Shown here: piece by piece, positions 24,689-32,883 of the stretch
Position numbering within the stretch: the stretch's first letter is position 1
How the letters are laid out: each line of letters opens with the position of its first letter
Assembly: GCA_052388275.1 (NCBI GenBank)
Contig: JBQTII010000081.1
Location: 4,583-68,582, forward strand
Reading direction: 5' to 3'
Origin: JBQTII01 sp052388275
Lineage (GTDB): Bacteria; Actinomycetota; Actinomycetes; Sporichthyales; Sporichthyaceae
DNA length: 64,000 nucleotides
Notes under the pieces: generated by a model
Databases searched by the model: none
What the model was told of the DNA's origin: nothing
What the model saw: the letters and a program-made list of their open reading frames with translations, nothing else
Made by a program: the position numbers and the translations under genes

Positions 24689-24718
24689 GCGCCCGCGCCG
24701 CAAGGGCAAGGAGTTCGG

Positions 24719-25357
24719 ATGCGAGTTAACCCCACGCTGCGCCGCACGACCGTCGCCGCCCTGGCCGCAGGTCTGTCCCTGACCGGCGCGATCGCCTTCT
24801 CGGCCGGCGCGAGCCCCATCGGCGAGGCGGGCGCACCGACCGCAGCGGGCGAGTCGCAGCTCGCCGCGGCGAAGCTCCGCGGAGTGCGGCTGTCCGGGGC
24901 CTTTGACGAGCGGGGCCCCGTGACCCGGGCGGAGCTGCTCGACTTCACCCAGCGCACGGTGAAGGCGAAGTTCGAGGCCGGCGGCGCGGAGCTGTCCAAG
25001 ACCTTCACCGGTCCGCTGCTGCTCGACGTACTCACCGCGGCCGGCGCACAGATCGACCCCGAGGCGCGCAACGACTCCCTGCATTACGCGATCCTGGCCA
25101 GGGCCGCCGACGGGTACACCGCTGTGCTTGCCTTCGCCGAGCTGGAGGCCAAATACGGCGCCAAGCGGGTGCTCATCGGCCTGAGCGAGGACGGCAGGAC
25201 GCTGGCCCGCCCCCGGCTGATCGTTCCCGGCGACGCCCACGGCGGGCGTTACGTCTTCGATCTCGCCACCATCACCCTGCTGCGCCTGAGCCAGTCCCTG
25301 GCGGCCGGGCCCGCGGGCAACCCCGACCGATCCGCGACCGGGGTCACCGTCGGCTGA
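24719..25357 (+). CDS. Secreted molybdopterin-oxidoreductase-like protein without the Mo cysteine
   Basis: A 212-residue protein with a signal peptide (residues 1-33; LRRTTVAALAAGLSLTGAIAF, possibly Tat-type). The mature part resembles the sulfite-oxidase-type molybdopterin fold: FTGPLLLDVLTAAGA, ARAADGYTAVLAFAELE, RPRLIVPGDAHGGRYVFDLATITLLRL. True enzymes of the family coordinate Mo with a cysteine, but this protein contains no cysteine at all, so it probably does not bind Mo-cofactor in the usual way. It lies between the HTH-TOBE regulator and modA, 30 bases after the regulator, which points to a role in molybdate or Mo-cofactor handling outside the cell. Confidence 0.65.
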   Translation: MRVNPTLRRTTVAALAAGLSLTGAIAFSAGASPIGEAGAPTAAGESQLAAAKLRGVRLSGAFDERGPVTRAELLDFTQRTVKAKFEAGGAELSKTFTGPLLLDVLTAAGAQIDPEARNDSLHYAILARAADGYTAVLAFAELEAKYGAKRVLIGLSEDGRTLARPRLIVPGDAHGGRYVFDLATITLLRLSQSLAAGPAGNPDRSATGVTVG

Positions 25358-25411
25358 CCGCCCATCCGCGCCCGCCCGATCCACGTCCACGAGCCCGCCT
25401 TGAGGAGAATC

Positions 25412-26260
25412 ATGAACAGCCTGCTCCATCGATCACGTCGGCACCTCGCCGTGGGTGCTGTGGTCGCCCTGCTGGCTTCCCTTGCGGCCTGCGCGGACGA
25501 CGAGGACCCGGTCACCGCCTCCCCGGTGGTTCCGGCGCCCGGCACGCCTGCCCCGCTGGTGAGCACCCCCGCCGCAGCCGCGCCGGTGACCGGAGAACTG
25601 ATCGTGTTCGCGGCAGCCTCCCTCACAGGCACCTTCACCGAACTCGGCAAGACCTTCGAGGCCGCGAACCCGGGGGCAAAGGTGACCTTCCAGTTCGGCT
25701 CCAGCGCAACGCTGGCCGCCCAGATCAACGAGGGCGCGCCCGCCGACGTCTTCGCCGCCGCATCCCCGGCCACCATGGCGACCGTCACCGCTGCGGGCGG
25801 CGCGAGTTCGCCGGCGATCTTCGTTCGCAACAGCCTGCAAATCGCGGTGCCGGCCGGGAACCCCGCCGGGGTGGACGCCCTGGCCGACTTCGCCGACGAG
25901 GCGCTGGACATCGCGCTGTGCGCCGCCGAGGTGCCGTGCGGCGCCGCCGCGGACAAGGTCTTCAGCGCCGCCACGATCACCCCCGCCCCGGACACCCGCG
26001 AACCCGACGTCAAGGCCGTACTTGCCAAGGTCGTGGCCGGCGAGGTGGACGCGGCGCTGGTCTACACCACCGACGTGCTGGCCGCCGGGGATGCGGTGGA
26101 GGGGATCGAGTTCCCCGAGGCGGCCCAGGCGATCAACGACTACCCGATCGCCCCCCTCACGGAGGCGGGGAATGCGGCTGCGGCCGCCGCGTGGGTAGCG
26201 TTCATCCTCTCCCCCGCAGCTCAGCAGGTGCTCACTGCGGCCGGCTTCGGAGGGGCATGA
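25412..26260 (+). CDS. modA: Molybdate ABC transporter substrate-binding lipoprotein
   Basis: A 282-residue lipoprotein: signal peptide then lipobox LAAC, a Pro/Ala-rich spacer, and a ModA domain beginning ELIVFAAASLTGTFTELGKTFE, with FQFGSSATLAAQINEGAPADVFAAAS and KVVAGEVDAALVYTTDV. The serines and aspartates of these blocks form the molybdate pocket in known ModA proteins. ATG 25412 has AGGAG five bases upstream; the TTG at 25400 overlaps that ribosome site. The stop overlaps the modB start (ATGA). Confidence 0.95.
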   Translation: MNSLLHRSRRHLAVGAVVALLASLAACADDEDPVTASPVVPAPGTPAPLVSTPAAAAPVTGELIVFAAASLTGTFTELGKTFEAANPGAKVTFQFGSSATLAAQINEGAPADVFAAASPATMATVTAAGGASSPAIFVRNSLQIAVPAGNPAGVDALADFADEALDIALCAAEVPCGAAADKVFSAATITPAPDTREPDVKAVLAKVVAGEVDAALVYTTDVLAAGDAVEGIEFPEAAQAINDYPIAPLTEAGNAAAAAAWVAFILSPAAQQVLTAAGFGGA

Positions 26261-27123
26261 CGAGTACCGACCACCCGCGTGGGGCGGGCCACCCGATCGA
26301 GGTGGCCCGCCCTTCGCGCGCGCCCCGCGAGCGCTCGGGAATCCCGCCGGTCCTGCTGATCCCGGCAGCTCTCGGCCTGCTGTTCCTGCTGCTGCCCGTC
26401 GTCGGCCTGCTGGTACGCGCTCCTTGGACGACGCTGCCCGAACGGTTGCAGGACCCCGTCGTCGTGGACGCCCTGCAGCTCTCGCTTTACACCGCGACGA
26501 TGGCGACCCTGGTCTCTCTGGTCCTCGGCATCCCGATCGCGGTGGTCCTGGCCCAAGGCCGCTTCCGCGGCCGCGGGCTGGTCCGCGCGCTGGTGACAGT
26601 GCCCTTGGTGCTGCCGCCCGTGGTCGGCGGGGTGGCCCTGCTCGCTGCGCTGGGACGGCGCGGGGTGATCGGCAAGCACATCTTCGAGTGGACCGGGTAT
26701 TCGTTGCCGTTCACCACCGAGGCGGTGATCGTGGCGGAGACCTTCGTCGCGATGCCGTTCCTGATCATCGCCGTCGAAGGGGCGCTGCGCGGGCTGGACC
26801 CCCGCTACGCCGAAGCCGCTGCCGCCCTCGGGGCGAGCCGCTGGACGATCTTTCGCACGATCACCTTGCCGCTCATCGCGCCCGGGATCGCCGCCGGCGC
26901 GGTGCTGTGCTGGGCGCGCGCCCTCGGGGAGTTCGGCGCCACCATCACCTTCGCCGGCAGCCTGCAGGGCCGCACCCAGGTGATGCCCTCGGCCGTCTAC
27001 GCCGCCCTGGAGACCGACCCGCAGGCCGCGATCGTGCTCAGCCTGGTACTGCTCACCGTCTCGATCGTGGTGCTGGCCAGCCTGCGGGAGAAGTGGATCT
27101 CGCCGACCGGACGTGGCGCGTGA
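26257..27123 (+). CDS. modB: Molybdate ABC transporter permease
   Basis: A 288-residue permease with about five to six membrane helices after a 30-residue polar start. The cytoplasmic coupling loop EAAAALGASRWTIFRTITLPLIAPGI is the EAA motif that contacts the ATPase. It pairs as a homodimer with ModC. The ATG at 26257 overlaps the modA stop, and the modC GTG overlaps its own stop, so modABC is translated as a coupled set. Confidence 0.95.
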   Translation: MTSTDHPRGAGHPIEVARPSRAPRERSGIPPVLLIPAALGLLFLLLPVVGLLVRAPWTTLPERLQDPVVVDALQLSLYTATMATLVSLVLGIPIAVVLAQGRFRGRGLVRALVTVPLVLPPVVGGVALLAALGRRGVIGKHIFEWTGYSLPFTTEAVIVAETFVAMPFLIIAVEGALRGLDPRYAEAAAALGASRWTIFRTITLPLIAPGIAAGAVLCWARALGEFGATITFAGSLQGRTQVMPSAVYAALETDPQAAIVLSLVLLTVSIVVLASLREKWISPTGRGA

Positions 27124-28184
27124 GCGGGGGCTTGGAGGCGATTTTCGCCGCCTCACGCGGCGTCTTCAGCCTCGACCTTCAGCTGACGGTTACTCCAGGC
27201 CAAACGGTCGCTCTCCTCGGACCAAACGGAGCCGGGAAGTCGACGGCGCTGCGCGTGCTCACCGGCCTGCTGCGACCCAGCAGCGGACGGGTATCACTGG
27301 CCGGGGTGACGCTCGACGACAGCGCCACCTGGGTGCACGTGCCGCCGGAGCAGCGCAGCATCGGGGTGGTCTGGCAGGACTACCGGCTCTTCCCGCACCT
27401 GAGCGCGGTGGACAACGTGGCCTACGGGCTGCGCACTCGCGGCACCAACAAGGCCGCGGCCCGGGCCCTGGCCCAGACCTGGCTCGAGCGGGTCGACCTG
27501 GGCCCGCACGCCAAGTCCAAGCCTGCGGCATTGTCGGGCGGGCAGGCGCAGCGCGTCGCCCTGGCCCGCGCCCTGGCCCCGGAACCGTCCCTGCTGCTGC
27601 TGGATGAGCCGCTCGCGGCGCTGGATGCGCGCACCCGACTGGACGTGCGCACCGATCTGCGCCGCCATCTGGCCGATTTCGGCGGGGCGGCCGTCCTGGT
27701 CACCCACGACCCACTCGATGCCATGGTGCTCGCCACCGACGTCCTCGTGCTCGAGGACGGCCGCGCAGTGCAGCAGGGTCCGGTCGCCGAGGTGGCCCGG
27801 CGCCCGCAGACCGACTACGTCGCGCGTCTGGTCGGGCTCAATCTCTACCGCGGGTTCGCGGACCCCGCCGGGGTCCGCCTGCCGGGCGAGGTCGTGCTCG
27901 CCACCGCGGAACCGGCCCCGCCCGGCTCGGAGGTGCTGGTGGCCTTCGGCCCGGCCGCGGTGTCGATTTTCCGTTCCCGGCCCGATGGCAGCCCGCGCAA
28001 CGTCTTCCCCGCGACGGTGTCGGATATGGAACTGCACGCCGGGTCGGTGCGCCTCGCGTTGGACGGGCCGTTGCCGGCACTCGCCGACGTCACCGCGGCC
28101 GCGGTCGCGGAGCTCGCCCTGGGACCGGGCAGCGAGGTCTGGATGGCCGTCAAGGCGACCGAGACCCACGCCTACCCTCGCTGA
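27120..28184 (+). CDS. modC: Molybdate ABC transporter ATP-binding protein
   Basis: A 354-residue ABC ATPase with Walker A GPNGAGKST, signature LSGGQAQR, Walker B LLLLDEPLAALD and switch His in VLVTHDPLDA. The C-terminal 100 residues are a TOBE domain (NVFPATVSDMELHAGSVRLAL), the molybdate-sensing part seen in ModC. GTG 27120 overlaps the modB stop by four bases (GTGA). It is the last gene of the molybdate unit; 276 bases separate it from rbpA. Confidence 0.95.
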   Translation: MSGGLEAIFAASRGVFSLDLQLTVTPGQTVALLGPNGAGKSTALRVLTGLLRPSSGRVSLAGVTLDDSATWVHVPPEQRSIGVVWQDYRLFPHLSAVDNVAYGLRTRGTNKAAARALAQTWLERVDLGPHAKSKPAALSGGQAQRVALARALAPEPSLLLLDEPLAALDARTRLDVRTDLRRHLADFGGAAVLVTHDPLDAMVLATDVLVLEDGRAVQQGPVAEVARRPQTDYVARLVGLNLYRGFADPAGVRLPGEVVLATAEPAPPGSEVLVAFGPAAVSIFRSRPDGSPRNVFPATVSDMELHAGSVRLALDGPLPALADVTAAAVAELALGPGSEVWMAVKATETHAYPR

Positions 28185-28358
28185 GCTGGGCTTTCGTCGC
28201 GGCGGAGGGCTCCTCGCCACTCGCCGGGGTGGGCAACGTCATCGCTTCGTCATCGAAATTCCCCTGACAGCGACCCATCGAACACGATATGCAGGACGAA
28301 GCAGTACGGAACGGTTTCGTACCGTTGCCGAATCGCAATGGTTGGCAGGGGCCCGGGT

Positions 28359-28385
28359 GGGAATCCTGGAACCAGAGCGGACGTT
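28359..28385 (+). promoter_or_regulatory. SigR/SigH-type promoter of rbpA
   Basis: GGGAAT (28359-28364) and GTT (28383-28385) are separated by exactly 18 bases, the consensus of thiol-oxidative-stress sigma factors SigR (Streptomyces) and SigH (mycobacteria). Transcription would start about 70 bases before the rbpA ATG. rbpA is a known SigR target in Streptomyces. An inverted repeat ACGGT-n5-ACCGT (28311-28325) lies just upstream; I assign no function to it. Confidence 0.65.
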
Positions 28386-28460
28386 TCACCCACATAGCGC
28401 GTCTACGTGCGCCAGCATGTGGGAAAACCTGGGCTGAAAGCCCGAGAGGCGGCGTCAACC

Positions 28461-28829
28461 ATGAGTGAGCGTGCCCTTCGCGGATCGCGCCTCGGAGCCA
28501 CCAGCTACGAGACCGATCGCGACGTCGAACTTGCCCCGCGGCAGGTCGTGTCCTACAGCTGCACGAAGGAGCACACCTTCTTCGTGCCGTTCTCGGCCGA
28601 GGCCGAGGAGATCCCGCTCGCCTGGGAATGCCGCGTGTGCGGTGGCGTTGCCCTGCGCACCGACGGCGTCACCGGCGAGGAGAAGGCCGTGAAGCCGGCC
28701 CGCACCCATTGGGACATGCTGATGGAGCGGCGCACTCGCGAGGAGCTCGAGGAGATTCTGGCCGAGCGTCTGGCGGTCCTGCGGGCCGGTGGGATCAAGG
28801 GGTACGACCCCAAACGCAAGAGCGCCTGA
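28461..28829 (+). CDS. rbpA: RNA polymerase-binding protein RbpA
   Basis: A 122-residue actinobacterial transcription factor that binds the sigma subunit and core polymerase and stabilises the open complex. The N-terminal tail RALRGSRLGATSYETDRDVE is typical, followed by the core zinc-ribbon-like fold (YSCTKEHTFFVPF, then WECRVCGG) and the basic linker/sigma-interaction helix THWDMLMERRTREELEEILAER. ATG 28461 starts at the family N-terminus. It is convergent with the fxsA-dpm-lnt unit, as rbpA and ppm1 are in M. tuberculosis (Rv2050/Rv2051c). Confidence 0.95.
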   Translation: MSERALRGSRLGATSYETDRDVELAPRQVVSYSCTKEHTFFVPFSAEAEEIPLAWECRVCGGVALRTDGVTGEEKAVKPARTHWDMLMERRTREELEEILAERLAVLRAGGIKGYDPKRKSA

Positions 28830-28832
28830 GCC

Positions 28833-29285
28833 TTACCCCTCGTCGTCGATCCGCTCCCCGCGGATCACTCCTGGATTACCGCTGCCCGGTCCGCCCGGCG
28901 GCCCGTTCCTGCCGACCCGCCCTCCGAACAGGGCTCGCCTCGCGCCGGTCACCAGCGCCCGTCGCGCCAGCGGGCGGGTGAAGGGCAGGACGAGGAAGAA
29001 GCCGACGAGGTCGGTGAGGAAACCCGGGGTGAGCAGCAAGGTGCCGCCGACGAGGATCAGGGCACCATCGGCGAGTTCGGTGGCCGGCATCCCGCCGCTT
29101 CCCAGTTTCTCCCGCAGCGCCGTCCAGGTCCGCCGGCCCTCCCGGCGGATCAGCCAGGAGCCCAGCACCGCGCTGGCGATCAGCAAGGCAATGGTGGGCA
29201 GCGCGCCGAGCGAGCGCCCGACCTGCACGATGACGAAGATCTCGATGATCGGCACGAGCAAGAGCGCGAGAACGACTACGGGCAT
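28833..29285 (-). CDS. fxsA: FxsA family membrane protein
   Basis: A 150-residue protein with about three to four membrane segments: VVVLALLLVPIIEIFVIVQVG, TIALLIASAVLGSWLI and LILVGGTLLLTPGFLTDLVG, the last being the FxsA signature. The C-terminus is Gly/Pro/Arg-rich. E. coli FxsA protects against phage-T7 exclusion by F; the general function is unknown. ATG 29285 overlaps the stop of the mannosyltransferase gene by one base. A longer frame upstream lies inside that gene and is out of family. Confidence 0.85.
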   Translation of the reverse strand: MPVVVLALLLVPIIEIFVIVQVGRSLGALPTIALLIASAVLGSWLIRREGRRTWTALREKLGSGGMPATELADGALILVGGTLLLTPGFLTDLVGFFLVLPFTRPLARRALVTGARRALFGGRVGRNGPPGGPGSGNPGVIRGERIDDEG

Positions 29286-30079
29286 CAGACGCGTTCCCGG
29301 GTCATCCGCTGGCGACGGGCACCCGGATGCAGCCGCCGCATCCGGTGCGCCACTCCCCAGGCCGTGACCCGCCACAGGGCCTCGGCGACGATCGCCCGGC
29401 TCATCTTCGAGGTGCCCAGCTCACGCTCGACGAAGGTGATCGGCACCTCCAGCACGACATAGCCGCGCTGGACCGCACGCCAGGCCAGGTCGATCTGGAA
29501 GCAGTAGCCCTGCGAGTGCACACCGTCGAGGTCCAGCCCGCGCAACGTCTCGGCCCGGAAGGCGCGAAATCCGCCGGTGGCATCACGGATGGGAATACCG
29601 AGGGCGACCTTTGCGTAGAAGGTGCCCCCGCGCGAGATCGCGCGACGCAGCGGCGGCCAGTTCACGACCGCTCCCCCGGGCACCCAGCGCGAACCGAGCA
29701 CGAGGTCGGCACCGCCGCGGCCATCGGTACCTTCCAGCGCAACCAGCAGGCGCGGCAGATCTTCCGGACGGTGCGAGCCGTCGGCGTCCATCTCGACCAG
29801 GACGTCGTAACCCCGCTCCAGAGCCCAGGCGAATCCGGCCAGATAAGCCGCTCCGAGACCGGCCTTGCCACCGCGGTGCAAGACCTCAATCGCGGGGTCG
29901 GCGGCGGCAAGACCGTCGGCCACCAGGCCGGTTCCGTCGGGACTGGCGTCGTCGACGACGAGCACGTCGGCGTCCGGAACAACGCCGCGTAACCGCTCCA
30001 GCACCGAGGCCAGGTTGTCCACCTCGTTGTAGGTCGGCACGATCACGAGCAACGTCATGACTTCGCTGCGCTCGCTCAT
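29285..30079 (-). CDS. Polyprenol-phosphate mannosyltransferase (DPM1-like GT2)
   Basis: A GT2-family enzyme of 264 residues. VIVPTYNEVDNLASVLERL starts the catalytic domain; VEMDADGSHRPEDL holds the DxD metal site; GGFRAFRAETLRGLD and QIDLAWRAVQRGYVVLEVPITF are DPM1-like. It makes polyprenyl-phospho-mannose from GDP-mannose for glycolipids and lipoprotein glycosylation. In M. tuberculosis the equivalent domain is fused behind Lnt (Ppm1); here it is a separate gene whose ATGA start overlaps the lnt stop. The first seven residues, MSERSEV, come from the repeated start element; M8 at 30058 begins the conserved protein. Confidence 0.9.
   Translation of the reverse strand: MSERSEVMTLLVIVPTYNEVDNLASVLERLRGVVPDADVLVVDDASPDGTGLVADGLAAADPAIEVLHRGGKAGLGAAYLAGFAWALERGYDVLVEMDADGSHRPEDLPRLLVALEGTDGRGGADLVLGSRWVPGGAVVNWPPLRRAISRGGTFYAKVALGIPIRDATGGFRAFRAETLRGLDLDGVHSQGYCFQIDLAWRAVQRGYVVLEVPITFVERELGTSKMSRAIVAEALWRVTAWGVAHRMRRLHPGARRQRMTRERV
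30061..30079 (-). repeat. MSERSE start element, copy 3 (lnt-dpm junction)
   Basis: A variant of the 18-base element found twice near rskA: on the minus strand ATGAGCGAGCGCAGCGAAG. It again forms ATGA with the upstream stop codon and encodes MSERSE ahead of a second in-frame ATG. Confidence 0.75.
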
Positions 30080-31656
30080 GACGTCACGGTAACCGCGTTT
30101 GAGCGGATCCGCCGGGAGGTCCGGCGCAGCAGGGCCGCGCCGACCAGGATCGCCGCCGGCAAGGCACCGAGCCACTCCGGCCAGGCACCCAGGCGGGTGG
30201 CGAGCGTGCGGGCACTGCGCAGCGGGACCTCCGCGACCAGCACATCAGCGGTGAACTCGGCCGTGCGCTCGATGACCTCGCCGTCGGGAGCGATCACCGC
30301 GCTCACCCCGGAGGTGGCCGCGATGAGCATCGCGCGTCCGTGCTCGATGGAGCGCAGCCGGGATATCGCCAGCTGCTGCTCGGGTTGCCCGGTGCGACCA
30401 TAGGTGGCGTTGTTGGTCTGCACCACCAGCAGCCGTCCGCCGCCGCGCACGGTGTCGCGCACCAGGTCGTCGTAGGCGACCTCGAAGCAGATCACCGCCC
30501 CGATCCGGGTGCCGGCCACCGCCAGCACCCCCGGCTCGGTGCCGGGCAGGAAGTCGCGCGGGATCAGCGCAAGGCGTCCGATGAACTTGGTCAGCACGGC
30601 CCGGCCGGGGATGTACTCCCCGAAGGGCACCAGGTGCCGCTTGCTGTACCGCGCCCCGGCCCCGTGCTCGGGTGAGAAGACGATGCCGGTGTTGGTCAGG
30701 CGGTTCTCCCCGGCGTCCAGCAGGGTGCCCACCAGCAGCGGCGCACCGAGGTCATCGACCACGGCACTGATCCGCTGCCCCAGCACGGGGTCGGTGAACG
30801 GGTCGTCGTCGGAGGCGTTCTCCGGCCAGATCACCCGGGCGGGTGCGCGCACCCGACCGGCGCGAATGTCGGCGGCCAACGCGGCCGTGGCATTGAGGTG
30901 GTTGGTGAGGACCGCGTCGCGCTGGCCGGCGATGTCGAAGCCCAAACGCGGCACGTTGCCTTGGACCACGGCGGTCACCAGGGTGTCCTGCCCGGCGGTC
31001 GGTAGCGGGATCAGGACACCCAGGCCGAGCAGGGCGAGCACTGAGCCGGCCGGCACAGTCAACGCCGCGTGGCGTCGGGTTGGGCGGGCCCGCGCAGCGA
31101 GGAAGAACGCCGCGGCGCCGATGCCGACCCCGGCGGTGGCCGCGCTCACCGCGGGACTGCCACCCCACGCGGCGAAGGCGGCCAGCGGCCCGTCCACTGC
31201 GGCGAAGGCGAGCTTGCCCCAGGGCAGCCCGCCCAGGGGGTAGCGGGCCCGCAACGCCTCGACCAGGAGCCAGCCGCTCACGTGCCACAGCGGCCACGCG
31301 CGTCTGGTGGCCGTAGCGGCCAGGTAGGCCCCCAACGGTGCGTAGAAGGCCGCCTGCAGGGCGCTGAGCATGATCATGGCGTCCCAGCCGATGACGCGCA
31401 GCCAGCGCAACAGGACAAGAAAGAACACCAGAGCGAAGGCAGCACCGAGCTGGGCGCCGCGACGTGCACTCATCCCCCGGGTGGCCAGGCTCAGCCCCGC
31501 CACCGCGACGAAGGCCAGCGGCCAGGCGCCGAACGGCGGGAAGGCCAGCGCGAGCAGCAAGCCGAGCACGCATACCGCCAGCAGGCGCACGCCCTCCCCG
31601 CGGGTCCAGGGTGAGCGGGTGGCGCGCGGGGATCGGGATCGGGCGCCGCGTCTCAC
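30076..31656 (-). CDS. lnt: Apolipoprotein N-acyltransferase
   Basis: A 526-residue membrane enzyme that adds the third acyl chain to lipoproteins. About six N-terminal helices are followed by a nitrilase-type domain with the Glu-Lys-Cys triad: Glu in VIWPENASD, Lys in YSKRHLVPFGE and Cys in AVICFEVAYDD. GTG 31656 (VRRGARSRSP) gives the usual length; upstream codons to 32079 have no family-like sequence and run over the divergent gene. It is followed by dpm and fxsA with overlapping starts, forming a three-gene unit. Lipoproteins such as those at 8568, 25412, 43341 and 57711 are likely substrates. Confidence 0.92.
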   Translation of the reverse strand: MRRGARSRSPRATRSPWTRGEGVRLLAVCVLGLLLALAFPPFGAWPLAFVAVAGLSLATRGMSARRGAQLGAAFALVFFLVLLRWLRVIGWDAMIMLSALQAAFYAPLGAYLAATATRRAWPLWHVSGWLLVEALRARYPLGGLPWGKLAFAAVDGPLAAFAAWGGSPAVSAATAGVGIGAAAFFLAARARPTRRHAALTVPAGSVLALLGLGVLIPLPTAGQDTLVTAVVQGNVPRLGFDIAGQRDAVLTNHLNATAALAADIRAGRVRAPARVIWPENASDDDPFTDPVLGQRISAVVDDLGAPLLVGTLLDAGENRLTNTGIVFSPEHGAGARYSKRHLVPFGEYIPGRAVLTKFIGRLALIPRDFLPGTEPGVLAVAGTRIGAVICFEVAYDDLVRDTVRGGGRLLVVQTNNATYGRTGQPEQQLAISRLRSIEHGRAMLIAATSGVSAVIAPDGEVIERTAEFTADVLVAEVPLRSARTLATRLGAWPEWLGALPAAILVGAALLRRTSRRIRSNAVTVTS

Positions 31657-31692
31657 CCGCGCACCGTATCCCGGGCGAAACGGTCGTGCCGC

Positions 31693-31717
31693 TGCTAAAT
31701 TAAACTCACCCAATTGG
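31693..31717. promoter_or_regulatory. AT-rich divergent promoter region of lnt and the TauE-like gene
   Basis: A short AT-rich patch (GCTAAATTAAACTCACCC) with TAATTT on the minus strand facing lnt and TAAACT on the plus strand, plus the 8-base palindrome CCAATTGG at 31710-31717. It is the only AT-rich stretch in the 145-base gap between the two starts. Confidence 0.35.
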
Positions 31718-31801
31718 CTTTCTTTCCGGTCGCTGCCCGACCGGAAGCTGACCTCCGCGTACCGATGCCCCCGGTGCCGCCACGCTGATTGAGGACCGTG
31801 G

Positions 31802-32836
31802 GTGGATATCGATCCGATGCTGGCGCTGGCCGGTGTGTTCGTCGGGTTCATCGTCGGCCTGACCGGGATGGGCGGCGGGGCGCTGATGACCCCCGTGCTG
31901 GTGATCTTCTTCAACGTCAACCCACTTACCGCGGTCTCCAGTGACCTGGTGGTCTCGCTGATCATGAAACCCGTGGGTGGGGCCGTGCACGCGCGCCGGG
32001 GCACCGTGAACAAGCCTCTGGTGCTCTGGTTGTGCGTCGGGTCGATCCGCTGCGCCTTCCTCGGGGTGCTGCTGCTCAAGTGGCTGGGCGGCGATGATGC
32101 TCAGCTCCAGGACCTGGTCAAGACCTCGCTGGGAGTGGCGCTGCTGGCCGCGTCCGCCGGCATCGTGCTCAAGGCCTTGCAGTCGATGCGCCAGCGCGCC
32201 CGCTACGGGAACGTCGCCCTGCCGCCGGTCATCGTGCGCCCGATTCCCACGATGATCGTCGGCGCCATCGGCGGGGTGATCGTGGGCATGACCTCGGTCG
32301 GGTCCGGCTCGCTGATCATCGTCGCGTTGCTGTTCCTCAACCCGGGCCTGAAGGCGGCCGAGATCGTCGGGACCGACCTGGTGCAGGCGGTCCCCCTGGT
32401 CGGCGCCGCGGCGATCGGTCACCTGCTCTTCGGCGACTTCGAGGCCGAACTCACCACCTCGATCCTGATCGGGGCGCTGCCCGGGGTGTACGTCGGTGCC
32501 CGGGTCTCCTCCCGGGCCTCGCAGTCGATCATCCGCCGCGCGCTGGTCGTGGTTCTGGTCGCCTCCGCGCTGAAGCTACTGGGCGCCTCGAACGAGATGT
32601 TGCTGCTGCTGCTCGCGATCGCGCTGCTGAGCGGTCCCCTGCTCTGGGCGCTCGCCCGGCACACCGCAGGGTTCACCCGCCGCCCGGCCCCGCTGGACCG
32701 GGGGGCCGCGCTGCGCCTGTTCGCGGGGGCCGCGATCGGGCGACGCGTCGGGGTTCGCCAGGACGCTGCGGCGCCGGTCTCGACGACGGCATCGGGCGGG
32801 TCCCGCGAACCTGACGAACCGTCAGATCAACGCTGA
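31802..32836 (+). CDS. TauE/SafE family anion exporter (sulfite/organosulfonate type)
   Basis: A 344-residue integral membrane protein with about eight helices. The two family repeats each carry a glycine-rich motif: GFIVGLTGMGGGALMTPVLV near residue 14 and GVIVGMTSVGSGSLIIVALL near 158. Members export or import sulfite, taurine-derived anions or sulfoacetate; the substrate is not determined here. The last 60 residues are polar and disordered. GTG 31802 is divergent from lnt. A strong hairpin follows the stop at 32851-32883. Confidence 0.85.
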   Translation: MDIDPMLALAGVFVGFIVGLTGMGGGALMTPVLVIFFNVNPLTAVSSDLVVSLIMKPVGGAVHARRGTVNKPLVLWLCVGSIRCAFLGVLLLKWLGGDDAQLQDLVKTSLGVALLAASAGIVLKALQSMRQRARYGNVALPPVIVRPIPTMIVGAIGGVIVGMTSVGSGSLIIVALLFLNPGLKAAEIVGTDLVQAVPLVGAAAIGHLLFGDFEAELTTSILIGALPGVYVGARVSSRASQSIIRRALVVVLVASALKLLGASNEMLLLLLAIALLSGPLLWALARHTAGFTRRPAPLDRGAALRLFAGAAIGRRVGVRQDAAAPVSTTASGGSREPDEPSDQR

Positions 32837-32850
32837 TTCTCGCAGGGGCG

Positions 32851-32883
32851 ACGGTCCGGACGGAAGGCCTCCGTCCGGACCGT
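32851..32883 (+). terminator. Terminator hairpin after the TauE-like gene
   Basis: A perfect 14-base-pair stem (32851-32864 with 32870-32883) around a five-base loop, 15 bases after the stop codon. No T run follows. Its stability and place make it a clear terminator of the type common in high-GC bacteria. Confidence 0.8.
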
